DNA of 64,000 bases from Mycolicibacterium vaccae NBRC 14118 = CIP 105934 (GCF_001552715.1 NZ_BCRS01000006.1:1-64000), one strand, 5' to 3'; numbered from the stretch's first letter, positions 52,265-59,546 are shown. Numbers and translations: made by a program. Notes: generated from the letters alone by a model not told the origin.

Positions 52265-53079
52265 GGCCGGGGGAGGAGCGCGTCGACCAGTTCGCCGAGC
52301 GCGCGGATGATGTCGTGGTCGTCGGTGAGGGCCTCGACGACGGCGGACTGCACCGCTCTGCGCAGGCTCAACCCCTCGGCGACCAGCCCGCCGGCGAGGA
52401 TGAGCATCCGGGTGGACGACGCCTCCCGCAGCGGTGAACCGTCGATGTTGCGGATCGCGTCACCGATCGTGACGAGTGTGCGGGCGGTGTCGGCGTCCAC
52501 ACCGGCTTCGTAGGCGACGATCTCGGTCTCCACCGCCGGCGGCGGGAACCCCAGCTCGATGGCGATGAACCGCTGGCGGGTGGATTCCTTGATGCTCTTG
52601 AGCACACTTTGGTAGCCGGGGTTGTACGAGATGACCAGCTGGAAACCTGGTGCGGCCTTCAGGGTGGTGCCGAGCCGGTCGATCGGAAGCTCGCGGCGGT
52701 GATCGGCAAGCGGGTGGATCACCACGGTGGTGTCCTGGCGCGCCTCGACGATCTCGTCGAGGTAGCAGATCCCGCCCGAGCGCACGGCCCGCGTCAACGG
52801 TCCGTCCACCCAGACCGTCTCGCCGCCTTTGAGCAGGAACCGTCCGATCAGGTCGGCCGAGGTCATGTCCTCGTGCCCGGCGACCGTGATCAGCTCACGG
52901 CCGAGCTCGTGGGCCATCGCCTCGACGAACCTCGTCTTACCGCACCCCGTCGGGCCTTTCAGCAGCACCGGAGATCCGCGGCGCGCCGCCGCGCGGAACA
53001 CCTCCGCCTCGTCGCCGACCGGCCGGTAGAACGGTGCCGCGGAGCGGGTTTCGACTGCGTGGACGCTGTTGAGCGACAC
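52261..53079 (-). CDS. MoxR-family AAA+ ATPase (NorQ/CbbQ-like)
   Basis: 272 residues. Walker A GPTGCGKT (42-49), Walker B ICYLDEI (about 107-113), and arginine-rich sensor region ESTRQRFIAIELGFPP. Such ATPases remodel metalloproteins together with a VWA partner, encoded directly downstream with a GTGA overlap. The GTG at 53079 lies one base after the AveC-like stop, with GGAG upstream. The probable client is the AveC-like or another membrane protein of the same operon. Confidence 0.9.
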   Translation of the reverse strand: MSLNSVHAVETRSAAPFYRPVGDEAEVFRAAARRGSPVLLKGPTGCGKTRFVEAMAHELGRELITVAGHEDMTSADLIGRFLLKGGETVWVDGPLTRAVRSGGICYLDEIVEARQDTTVVIHPLADHRRELPIDRLGTTLKAAPGFQLVISYNPGYQSVLKSIKESTRQRFIAIELGFPPPAVETEIVAYEAGVDADTARTLVTIGDAIRNIDGSPLREASSTRMLILAGGLVAEGLSLRRAVQSAVVEALTDDHDIIRALGELVDALLPRP

Positions 53080-53080
53080 C

Positions 53081-54247
53081 TCATTCGCTCCGTTCGTGGG
53101 GCACCACGGCCGGCATGTCCACCCCGTCGGGCAGCACGAACTCGCCGTCGGTGTTGATGTACCCGGAATGCCTGGTCGGGATGGGTAACGACGGGTCGGG
53201 GCAGGGCCGGTCGGTGCCGTCGCCGCACAGGCCTGAGGTGAAGTACGAGCGCTTCTGCACATCCTCGGGCCACGGATCGGCGTGCGTCGCCATGAACTGC
53301 GCAGGCAGGATGTAGAAGGTGAAGAAGGACGCGCTGATGGCGGCGAAGATCGCCAGGAAGCGGACCAGCTGTTGGGTGGCGAAGCCGCCCCGGACGTTGT
53401 CCAGTCCGCGCTCGACCACGGTGCGGCCGCGATCGTCGGTGAAGAACCGCAGGCAGCACAGCGCGGCCTGCACCCCACCCCACATCAGACCCTCGTAGAT
53501 CGGCCACTGGTAGTAGGTGCCCGCGTTGATCGACAGTGACTGGATGGCGCCGGGGAAGGTGTACATCCCCAACGGCATGAGGATCAGGCCCTCCATCACG
53601 AAGTCGAAGACGAACGCCCACGCGAACGCCACGCCGATCAGCCCCCCGGTGCCGAGATTCGGCCACCGCTGCTGGGCCTTGCGCATCACCCAGCAGCCGA
53701 GGATGGTGCACAACAGCACGCCGTACGCGTAGCCGGAGACGTTGATGCCCAACGGTTCGGCCACCTGCGCGCCGGGTTTCTCCGGGGAGAGCCAGCCGGG
53801 GACATGGGGCGCCCACGACCCCATGTTGAACGCCCAGGCGTTGTACGTGCACCAGGTGTTGATGTAGTTGAGCAGAGGGTCCTGGAAGAAGAACAATCCC
53901 GTGGACACCATGATCATGCCGTCCAGGGTGATCCGGCGCTCCCGCCGCCACGGCCGGATGATGAACCACCAGATCGCGACCGGGAACAGTGCCGGTGAGC
54001 CGATCTGCCAGACCATCAACGCCACTTTCATGAACGTCGGCGGGTCGGTAGGTCCGGGGTCCACCCGCTCGAAGTAGGGGCCGGTGATCCAGCGGATCCA
54101 GACATAGATCTGGAAGACCAGGATCAGGCCGCCGGCGGTCGCCCAGATCTTCACCCGCCGGGACGACGGCGCCGCGGGCGCGTCCAGCCGCCCGAACGTG
54201 CTCAGGGATTCGGTGGCCGTGGGTTTCTTGTCCGACAGTTCGCTCAC
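53081..54247 (-). CDS. AveC-like integral membrane protein
   Basis: 388 residues, about seven membrane segments starting near residue 35. FFFQDPLLNYINTWCTYNAW, followed by a NMGSWAPHVPGW loop, and YEGLMWGGVQ are the segments I recognise from proteins annotated as the AveC spirocyclase family (AveC shapes the spiroketal of avermectin). The His, Asp and Glu residues in these loops could form a membrane-embedded active site. GTG start (54247) with GAGGAGGGG six bases upstream; first gene of the operon, divergent from a TetR with a palindromic operator between them. The C-terminal ~50 residues are soluble and Pro/Asp-rich. Confidence 0.75.
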   Translation of the reverse strand: MSELSDKKPTATESLSTFGRLDAPAAPSSRRVKIWATAGGLILVFQIYVWIRWITGPYFERVDPGPTDPPTFMKVALMVWQIGSPALFPVAIWWFIIRPWRRERRITLDGMIMVSTGLFFFQDPLLNYINTWCTYNAWAFNMGSWAPHVPGWLSPEKPGAQVAEPLGINVSGYAYGVLLCTILGCWVMRKAQQRWPNLGTGGLIGVAFAWAFVFDFVMEGLILMPLGMYTFPGAIQSLSINAGTYYQWPIYEGLMWGGVQAALCCLRFFTDDRGRTVVERGLDNVRGGFATQQLVRFLAIFAAISASFFTFYILPAQFMATHADPWPEDVQKRSYFTSGLCGDGTDRPCPDPSLPIPTRHSGYINTDGEFVLPDGVDMPAVVPHERSE

Positions 54248-54292
54248 TAGTACCCCTCCTCGTCGCACGTCGACCGCGCGATCCCGGGAAAT

Positions 54293-54306
54293 ATACCGAC
54301 TGGTAT
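54293..54306. promoter_or_regulatory. TetR operator between AveC-like operon and TetR gene
   Basis: ATACC-GACT-GGTAT, a 14-bp inverted repeat lying 46 bases from either gene start. Typical placement and symmetry for a TetR that represses both itself and the divergent AveC/MoxR operon. Confidence 0.6.
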
Positions 54307-54352
54307 CTGCGGAACTCAATGGTTTCCAAGAATCCTGTGGCAGACTCTCGTC

Positions 54353-54958
54353 ATGGCGGAACGCTGGACCCGGGAGCGACGACTTGAACACACCCGGTCG
54401 CTGCTGCTGGATGCCGCCGAGACCGTGTTCGGCGAAAAAGGTTTTACCGCCGCGACTCTCGACGACATCGCCTATACCGCCGGCTACACCAAAGGTGCCA
54501 TCTACAAGCACTTCGCCACCAAAGAGGACCTGTTCCTGGCCGTCAGTGACCGATACTGGCGCCGCTATTTCGACAGCTTCGCCGAGGTGATGGCGTCGGC
54601 GAGCAGGGTCGGCGCACACGAACTCGACGCGATCGCCGAGCGCTGGCGCCAGCTCAGCAACGACCGCGGGGCCGAGCACGCCGCGCTCGGACTGGAGTTC
54701 ACGCTGTATCTGCTCCGCAACCCCGAGGCCAGGGAGCGGGTGGCGCAGAAGCGCTCCGACGTCGTCGAGAAACTTGCCGAATTCATCGTCGACAGCATGG
54801 ACAAGTTGGGTGCCACGCTGACGATCCCGGCGCTGACCTTCGCCCAGACGTTGGTGGCCACCAGCGACTCCGTGATCTTGGGGAGTCGGCTCGACGACGT
54901 CGACCTCTATCGACCGGTCATCGAGATGTACACCTCGGTGATCAAGCTGCCGAGCTGA
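54353..54958 (+). CDS. TetR-family transcriptional regulator
   Basis: 201 residues. Strong TetR_N domain: RSLLLDAAETVFGEKGFTAA, TLDDIAYTAGYTKGAIYKHF. Divergent from the AveC-like gene with ATACC-GACT-GGTAT between; probably the local repressor of that operon. The ligand domain (DRGAEHAALGLEFTLYLLRN) is unassigned. Followed by a long palindrome that may terminate its transcript. Confidence 0.87.
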   Translation: MAERWTRERRLEHTRSLLLDAAETVFGEKGFTAATLDDIAYTAGYTKGAIYKHFATKEDLFLAVSDRYWRRYFDSFAEVMASASRVGAHELDAIAERWRQLSNDRGAEHAALGLEFTLYLLRNPEARERVAQKRSDVVEKLAEFIVDSMDKLGATLTIPALTFAQTLVATSDSVILGSRLDDVDLYRPVIEMYTSVIKLPS

Positions 54959-54972
54959 CCCCGTCCCGGTGC

Positions 54973-55030
54973 CGAGCAGACGCGAAATCGCACTGTTCGG
55001 GCCCTTTTCGTGCGATTTTGCGTCTGCTCG
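54973..55030. repeat. Long palindromic repeat, copy 1
   Basis: 21-bp arms (54973-54993 and 55010-55030) with a single mismatch and a 16-base loop; the outer part is CGAGCAGACGC and the inner part AAATCGCAC. A second, diverged copy is at 55704-55763, on the other side of the SnoaL gene. It also lies just after the TetR stop and could act as a terminator. Confidence 0.85.
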
Positions 55031-55072
55031 CCGACCATGGTGCCCATCTCGGGCCGGTCTCGTCGTTCACCC

Positions 55073-55089
55073 GTGTATCTCCGATACAC
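55073..55089. promoter_or_regulatory. GTGTATC-TCC-GATACAC operator
   Basis: Perfect 7-bp arms with a 3-base centre, followed by TGTATATT (from about 55093), which could be the -10 element of the SnoaL gene promoter. The symmetry and position ~75 bases before the ATG at 55165 suggest a repressor site. The regulator is not obvious. Confidence 0.5.
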
Positions 55090-55164
55090 AGATGTATATT
55101 CAGTCGCGAAGGCGGCCGGTGGACGTCCCGCTGCCGTATGGCAGGCGAAAGGAATTGCACTGTA

Positions 55165-55689
55165 ATGGATCTCGTTGAGCGCATCGCCAAGCACCGGAGA
55201 ATGGCCGAGAGTTACCGCGACAAGTACGTGCTCCAGAAGGTGCAGGAGGGGGAGAGCTACGACGAGTGGGAGTTCGCCGACAACGCGGTGTACACCTCGC
55301 CGTACTTCGTCGCGGACCAGGAACTCGTGCTCAAGGACGTCGCGACGCACTGGGATACGGCGGCGACGATCGAGGCCAAGGCCTACGGCATCACCTTTCC
55401 CGACTGGAAGCCCGTCGACTTCAAGGTCTGGCCGGCCGAGAACGGATTCGTGCAGCGCTATCGCTGGGAAGGGACCAACGTCAACACCGGCGAGACGATG
55501 GGCTTCTACTCGATCAGCTTCGTCGACACCGACGAGGAGTGCCGGATCGTGCACTGGTCCACCTACGTCAACGACGAGGAGTACGGCCCCTTCCTGGAGG
55601 CGGCCATCGGGGCGCGCGGGCCGTTCCGCGGAGACGACTACATGCAGGCCCTGGCCCGGCATTTCGAGAAGCACAACATCACGTTCTGA
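55165..55689 (+). CDS. SnoaL-like / NTF2-fold protein
   Basis: 174 residues; N-terminal helices (VERIAKHRRMAESYRDKYVL) followed by beta strands WEFADNAVYTSPYF, GFVQRYRWEGTNVNTGETMG and RIVHWSTYVND, the NTF2/SnoaL arrangement. Longer than the SnoaL at 29663 and not closely similar. It stands alone between two copies of the same palindrome with its own operator, as if a single-gene cassette. Possible isomerase, cyclase or dioxygenase small-subunit relative; function unknown. Weak ribosome site (AAGGA, 12 bases). Confidence 0.72.
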   Translation: MDLVERIAKHRRMAESYRDKYVLQKVQEGESYDEWEFADNAVYTSPYFVADQELVLKDVATHWDTAATIEAKAYGITFPDWKPVDFKVWPAENGFVQRYRWEGTNVNTGETMGFYSISFVDTDEECRIVHWSTYVNDEEYGPFLEAAIGARGPFRGDDYMQALARHFEKHNITF

Positions 55690-55703
55690 GTCGTCGCTTC
55701 CCG

Positions 55704-55763
55704 GCGAGCAGACATGAACTCGCACGATTTCACCCTGTTTCGTGCGACTTTGTGTCTGCTCGC
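55704..55763. repeat. Long palindromic repeat, copy 2
   Basis: 24-bp arms (55704-55727 and 55740-55763) pairing at 21 positions with a 12-base loop. It shares GCGAGCAGAC and TCGCACGA with the copy at 54973-55030 but has a different centre, showing independent decay of one repeat family. Confidence 0.85.
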
Positions 55764-55783
55764 GGCGGGAGGGGGACCGGTGA

Positions 55784-55821
55784 GTATCAACTACTTGCGA
55801 TTGATGGGCCGAGGATATAGC
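55784..55821. promoter_or_regulatory. CAAGTA-type box and promoter of the second Rieske locus (block B)
   Basis: TATCAACTACTTG (55785-55797) and GATATAG (55814-55820), in a ~37-bp block ~80% identical to 50530-50567. GATATA could be a -10 box; the ATG at 55829 would then be at or near the transcription start. CAAGTASTTGAT on the minus strand matches the boxes at 60302 and 60323. Confidence 0.45.
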
Positions 55822-55828
55822 GTCGGCC

Positions 55829-55924
55829 ATGTCGTCTCCTGCGAGATCTGAAAAGGCTGCGGTGCCTGGTTGTTCGCCTGCGGGACTGCTCCGGTCGGTT
55901 CGCGTGCGGCGACGCAAGCAGTGA
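55829..55924 (+). CDS. Possible 31-residue leader peptide
   Basis: ATG at 55829 opens 31 codons ending TGA at 55922; the peptide ends RSVRVRRRKQ (strongly basic) after a short Ser/Pro/Ala-rich start. It begins 7-10 bases after the GATATAG element, so it would be translated leaderless, and ends 9 bases before the AAGGAGA of the Rieske gene. Such short leaderless frames are common in mycobacteria. No other support; it may be chance. Confidence 0.3.
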   Translation: MSSPARSEKAAVPGCSPAGLLRSVRVRRRKQ

Positions 55925-55944
55925 CGGCAGCCCAAGGAGACGAC

Positions 55945-57222
55945 ATGGCCCGATTTCCGAAGCCGGCAGAAGGCAGCTGGACCGAGCACTACCCGCAGCT
56001 GGGCACGGGCCCGGTCTCCTATCGGGATTCGGTGGACCCCCAGTTCTATGAGGTCGAGCGCAACGCCGTGTTCAAGCGGGCCTGGCTGAATGTGGGCCGG
56101 GTGGAACAGGTTCCACGAAAAGGCAGTTACTTCACCAAGGAACTCAAGGTGGTCAACACGTCGATCATCGTGGTGCGCACCACCGCTGGTGAGGTCAAGG
56201 CCTACCACAACATCTGCCGCCACCGCGGTAACAAGTTGGTGTGGAACGAGATGCCGCTGGAGGAGACCAGCGGCGTGTGCCGTCAGTTCACCTGCAAGTA
56301 CCACGCGTGGCGCTACGACCTGGACGGCAACCTGACCTTCGTGCAACAGGAGGGTGAGTTCTTCGACCTCGACAAGAGCCGGTACGGACTCGTGCCGGTG
56401 CACTGCGAGGTGTGGGAGGGCTTCATCTTCGTCAACTTCGCGAAAGAACCTGAGCAGACGCTGCGCGATTTCCTCGGCCCGATGATCACCGGTCTGGAGG
56501 GCTATCCCTTCGACAAGATGACCTCGCGGTTCCATTACCGGTCCGAGGTGAAGGCCAACTGGAAGCTCTACATGGATGCGTTCCAGGAGTTCTACCACGC
56601 ACCCGTCCTGCATGCGAACCAGTCGCCGACGGCGTACTCCAAGGCTGCGGCGGAAGCCGGCTTCGAGGCGCCGCACTATCGCATCGAGGGTCCGCACCGG
56701 TTGGTGAGCACCTCGGGCGTGCGCGCCTGGGAGATGGCCGACGAGATGCGCAAGCCGATCGAGGACATCTGCCAGAGCGGGCTGTTCGGGCCGTGGGACA
56801 AACCCGATCTCGGGCTCATGCCCGACGGGCTCAATCCGGCGAAATGCGATCCGTGGGGCCTGGATTCGTTCCAGCTGTTCCCCAACTTCGTGATGCTGTT
56901 CTGGGGTCAGGGCTGGTACCTGACCTACCACTACTGGCCGACGTCACACAACACCCACATCTTCGAGGGCACGCTGTACTTCCCGCAGCCGCGCACGCCG
57001 CGGGAGCGCATCGCGCAGGAACTTGCCGCGGTCTCGTTCAAGGAGTACGGGCTGCAGGACGCCAACACCCTGGAGGCCACGCAGTCGATGATCGAGTCAC
57101 AGGTTCTCGACGAGTTCGTGCTCTGCGACCAGGAGGTGCTGATCCGGCATCTGCACACCGAGACCGCGGCGTGGGTCGAGGACTACCGGCGCAGGACCGA
57201 ACAGGTCGGGCAGGGGGTGTGA
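55945..57222 (+). CDS. Rieske non-haem iron oxygenase, alpha subunit (copy 2)
   Basis: 425 residues. Rieske ligands C91/H93 (CRHRGNKLVW) and C117/H120 (CKYHAW), 23 residues apart, with extra Cys112 conserved in all three copies. Catalytic His pair in EFYHAPVLH, likely carboxylate in LQDANTLEATQ. AAGGAGA lies four bases before the ATG at 55945. The stop overlaps the small partner start (GTGA), which in turn overlaps the amidohydrolase, giving a three-gene unit with coupled translation. It shares the MxxxPKPAxGSWTEHYPxLG start with copies 1 and 3. Confidence 0.92.
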   Translation: MARFPKPAEGSWTEHYPQLGTGPVSYRDSVDPQFYEVERNAVFKRAWLNVGRVEQVPRKGSYFTKELKVVNTSIIVVRTTAGEVKAYHNICRHRGNKLVWNEMPLEETSGVCRQFTCKYHAWRYDLDGNLTFVQQEGEFFDLDKSRYGLVPVHCEVWEGFIFVNFAKEPEQTLRDFLGPMITGLEGYPFDKMTSRFHYRSEVKANWKLYMDAFQEFYHAPVLHANQSPTAYSKAAAEAGFEAPHYRIEGPHRLVSTSGVRAWEMADEMRKPIEDICQSGLFGPWDKPDLGLMPDGLNPAKCDPWGLDSFQLFPNFVMLFWGQGWYLTYHYWPTSHNTHIFEGTLYFPQPRTPRERIAQELAAVSFKEYGLQDANTLEATQSMIESQVLDEFVLCDQEVLIRHLHTETAAWVEDYRRRTEQVGQGV

Positions 57223-57569
57223 GCGTGGACGTGTCGACGCAGACCGCCAAACTCCCCGCCGAGTTCGCCGACCTCGAGCAGTTCGCCGACTGGTGCCTCG
57301 CCACCGAATCGGAGCGCTACGGCAAGCGCCTCGCCAGCACCATGCGTGACATGCAGGCCTTCTACGACGCGATCACGCCCCGCGCGGAGGAGGCCATCGC
57401 CTACTGCGACAAGTTCGCGCTCGACGACCTTCCCGACGACGTGCTGAACCTGATGCGGCTGCTGTACTCGATGATCCAGGTGTCGTTCCCGGTGGAGTGC
57501 TGGAAACAGCCGAAGGTGCCGGATTCCGGCGCGACCTCGCTGGACTGCGATTCCGAACCCGTCCCGTGA
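57219..57569 (+). CDS. Small partner protein of Rieske oxygenase (copy 2)
   Basis: 116 residues from the GTG at 57219 (a second GTG at 57225 is possible). FADLEQFADWCLATESERYG, an LASTM motif, then LPDDVLNLMRLLYSMIQVSF and PVECWKQP match the paralogue at 31329, and the middle resembles 63457. No cofactor motif, signal or membrane segment. Coupled by GTGA overlaps on both sides, to the oxygenase and the amidohydrolase, which is what a stoichiometric subunit would show. Family not recognised. Confidence 0.75.
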   Translation: MSVDVSTQTAKLPAEFADLEQFADWCLATESERYGKRLASTMRDMQAFYDAITPRAEEAIAYCDKFALDDLPDDVLNLMRLLYSMIQVSFPVECWKQPKVPDSGATSLDCDSEPVP

Positions 57570-58825
57570 CGACCACCGTCATCCGGGCGGCGCGGTGGGT
57601 CGACATCGACGCGGGCCGGGTGCGCACGCCGGCCACCGTCGTGGTCGTCGACAACCGCATCGAGTCGGTCGATCCCGAGGTGCTCCCGCAGGACGCGGAT
57701 CAGACCCTCGATCTCGGCGACGTCACGCTGATGCCGGGACTGATGGACATGGAGCTGAACCTGCTCATCGGCGGGCCGGGGGGACCGGAGGGCCTCCCGA
57801 GCCCGATGCACGGGGTGCAGGACGATCCGGTGTATCGCACGCTGCGGGCCGCGGTGAACGCCCGCAGCACCCTCGAAGCCGGCTTCACCACGGTGCGCAA
57901 CCTCGGTCTGATGGTCAAGACCGGCGGCTACCTGCTCGACGTGGCCTTACAGCGGGCCATCGACCAGGGCTGGCACGTCGGGCCGCGCATCTATCCGGCC
58001 GGACACGCGGTGACCCCGTACGGCGGTCACCTGGACCCGACGGTGTTCCAGCGGCTCGCGCCGGGGATCATGCCGCTGTCGGTGGCCGAGGGGATCGCCA
58101 ACGGCGTCGACGACGTGCGTGCGTGCGTGCGTTATCAGATCCGGCACGGCGCGAAGTTGATCAAGGTGTCGGCCTCGGGCGGGGTGATGTCGCACAGCAC
58201 GGCACCGGGCGCCCAGCAGTACTCCGACGAGGAGTTCGCCGCGATCGCCGACGAAGCGCACCGGGCCGGTGTGCGGGTTGCCGCACACGCGGTAGGCGAC
58301 ACGGCTATTCGCGCGTGCATCCGCGCCGGGATCGACTGCATCGAGCACGGCTTCCTGGCCACCGACGACACCATCCAGATGATGGTCGACCACGGCACCT
58401 TCCTGGTGTCGACCACCTACCTCACCGAGGCGATGGCGATCGACCGCATCGCACCCGAGCTGCGCAAGAAGGCGGAGGTGGTGTTCCCGCAGGCTCAGGC
58501 GATGCTGCCCAAGGCCATCGCCGCCGGCGTCCGGATCGCCTGCGGCACCGACGCTCCCGCGGTGCCGCACGGGCAGAACGCCAAGGAGTTGTGTGCTCTG
58601 GTCGCCCGTGGGATGACCCCTATGCAGGCACTGCGGGCGGCGACGGTCACCAGCGCCGAGCTCGTCGAGGCCGACGACGAACTCGGCCGGCTCGCCGACG
58701 GCTACCTCGCGGACATCGTCGCGGTGGGTGGGGACCCGTCGAAGGACATCGCCGCGACGCTCGACGTGCGGTTCGTGATGAAGGACGGTGTGGTCTACAA
58801 GCACGCCGCAGCCGAGCCGGACTAG
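57566..58825 (+). CDS. Amidohydrolase with ExN in place of HxH (copy 2)
   Basis: 419 residues, a paralogue of 30078-31325. LMPGLMDMELNLLIGG gives E63-x-N65 where HxH is expected; carboxylated Lys in AKLIKVSASGG, His in VAAHAVGD and CIEHGF, and Asp in CGTDAPAVPHG are kept. A GTGA overlap couples it to the small partner. The same substitution in two loci, in a strongly conserved context, argues for a true subfamily feature. Probably hydrolyses a cyclic product of the Rieske oxygenase. Confidence 0.86.
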   Translation: MTTTVIRAARWVDIDAGRVRTPATVVVVDNRIESVDPEVLPQDADQTLDLGDVTLMPGLMDMELNLLIGGPGGPEGLPSPMHGVQDDPVYRTLRAAVNARSTLEAGFTTVRNLGLMVKTGGYLLDVALQRAIDQGWHVGPRIYPAGHAVTPYGGHLDPTVFQRLAPGIMPLSVAEGIANGVDDVRACVRYQIRHGAKLIKVSASGGVMSHSTAPGAQQYSDEEFAAIADEAHRAGVRVAAHAVGDTAIRACIRAGIDCIEHGFLATDDTIQMMVDHGTFLVSTTYLTEAMAIDRIAPELRKKAEVVFPQAQAMLPKAIAAGVRIACGTDAPAVPHGQNAKELCALVARGMTPMQALRAATVTSAELVEADDELGRLADGYLADIVAVGGDPSKDIAATLDVRFVMKDGVVYKHAAAEPD

Positions 58826-58834
58826 CGTGAACCC

Positions 58835-59311
58835 ATGGAGGCGCGCGACGTGGCAGGCATCGAGCTCACCGACAACATCCTCTGGCTGCTCAAGCAGGCC
58901 TTCTACTTCTCGCTGACCAGCGTGAACGAAGCCGTCGCCGAGCACGGGGTGAGCACGGCCCAGATCGGCGTGCTGCGTCAGCTCGCCAACGAGCCGGGCC
59001 TGTCCGGCGCCGAGCTGGCCAGGCGACTGCTCATCACTCCACAGGGCGTGCAGCTCGCGCTGACCGCGCTGGAGAAGCGCGGGCTGGTGGAGCGCAAACA
59101 GAACCCCGCGCACGGCCGCATCCTGCAGGCCTTCCTGACCGAGCAGGGGCGCAAGGTGGCCGCCGCCGTGGTCAGCGACGCAATCGCCGCGCACGACAAG
59201 GTATTCGGCGTGCTGTCCAAGGCCGAGCAGCAGACCCTGCGCGAACTGCTGGGGCGTGTGGTGGAGCAGGGGACCGGCCACGAGTTGTACGCCGACCACG
59301 TCGACCACTAG
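58835..59311 (+). CDS. MarR-family transcriptional regulator
   Basis: 158 residues: winged helix with HGVSTAQIGVLRQLANEPGL, the recognition helix ARRLLITPQGVQLALTALEK and wing RGLVERKQNPAHGR. ATG start 9 bases after the amidohydrolase stop, so it could be the end of that operon. The azoreductase promoter 200 bases downstream has a 19-bp inverted repeat fitting a MarR dimer. It may sense a phenolic or quinone-like compound. Confidence 0.87.
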   Translation: MEARDVAGIELTDNILWLLKQAFYFSLTSVNEAVAEHGVSTAQIGVLRQLANEPGLSGAELARRLLITPQGVQLALTALEKRGLVERKQNPAHGRILQAFLTEQGRKVAAAVVSDAIAAHDKVFGVLSKAEQQTLRELLGRVVEQGTGHELYADHVDH

Positions 59312-59509
59312 CGCGTGTGCACAGTGTGGCGGCCACGGGGTGATCGCGCGTAGGGCTTCTGCGCCGCGTGACTTCTTGGGTGCCGAGTCACAGGTGACCC
59401 GCGGGACCGCGTCGTGGCCGAGTGATCGACCGGCGCGCGAGCCGACGTGCTCGCTCATCGTCACAGTGGCGAGTAAGGGGATGCATCGACGAAGGACAGG
59501 CATTCAAAC

Positions 59510-59528
59510 AGTTCGTACGGGACGAACT
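59510..59528. promoter_or_regulatory. Inverted repeat upstream of azoreductase
   Basis: AGTTCGT-ACGGG-ACGAACT, 7-bp perfect arms, 18 bases before the ATG at 59547. A MarR-type operator is the simplest reading, with the regulator encoded at 58835. The rest of the 235-bp gap (59312-59546) shows GTCAC-AG-GTGAC near 59390 and no gene. Confidence 0.55.
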
Positions 59529-59546
59529 ATCCATGAAGGAGCAAAG

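Noticed and set aside
50534-53079. Nitric oxide reductase activation (NorQ/NorD) as the role of the MoxR/VWA pair
   Set aside because: No norB or norC homologue is in the window; the neighbours are AveC-like, EXPERA and redox genes, so only the general metalloenzyme-remodelling role is kept.
54973-55763. Insertion sequence or CRISPR-like array
   Set aside because: No transposase and no regular direct repeats with spacers; the two copies are isolated palindromes.
57219-57569. Small partner as a standard ring-hydroxylating dioxygenase beta subunit
   Set aside because: It is ~115 residues and helical; beta subunits are ~160-190 residues with an NTF2-like fold, a pattern that is absent.
57566-57800. 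Loss of HxH in the amidohydrolase as a sequencing error or frameshift
   Set aside because: The same ExN appears in the independent paralogue at 30078 with intact surrounding sequence in frame.
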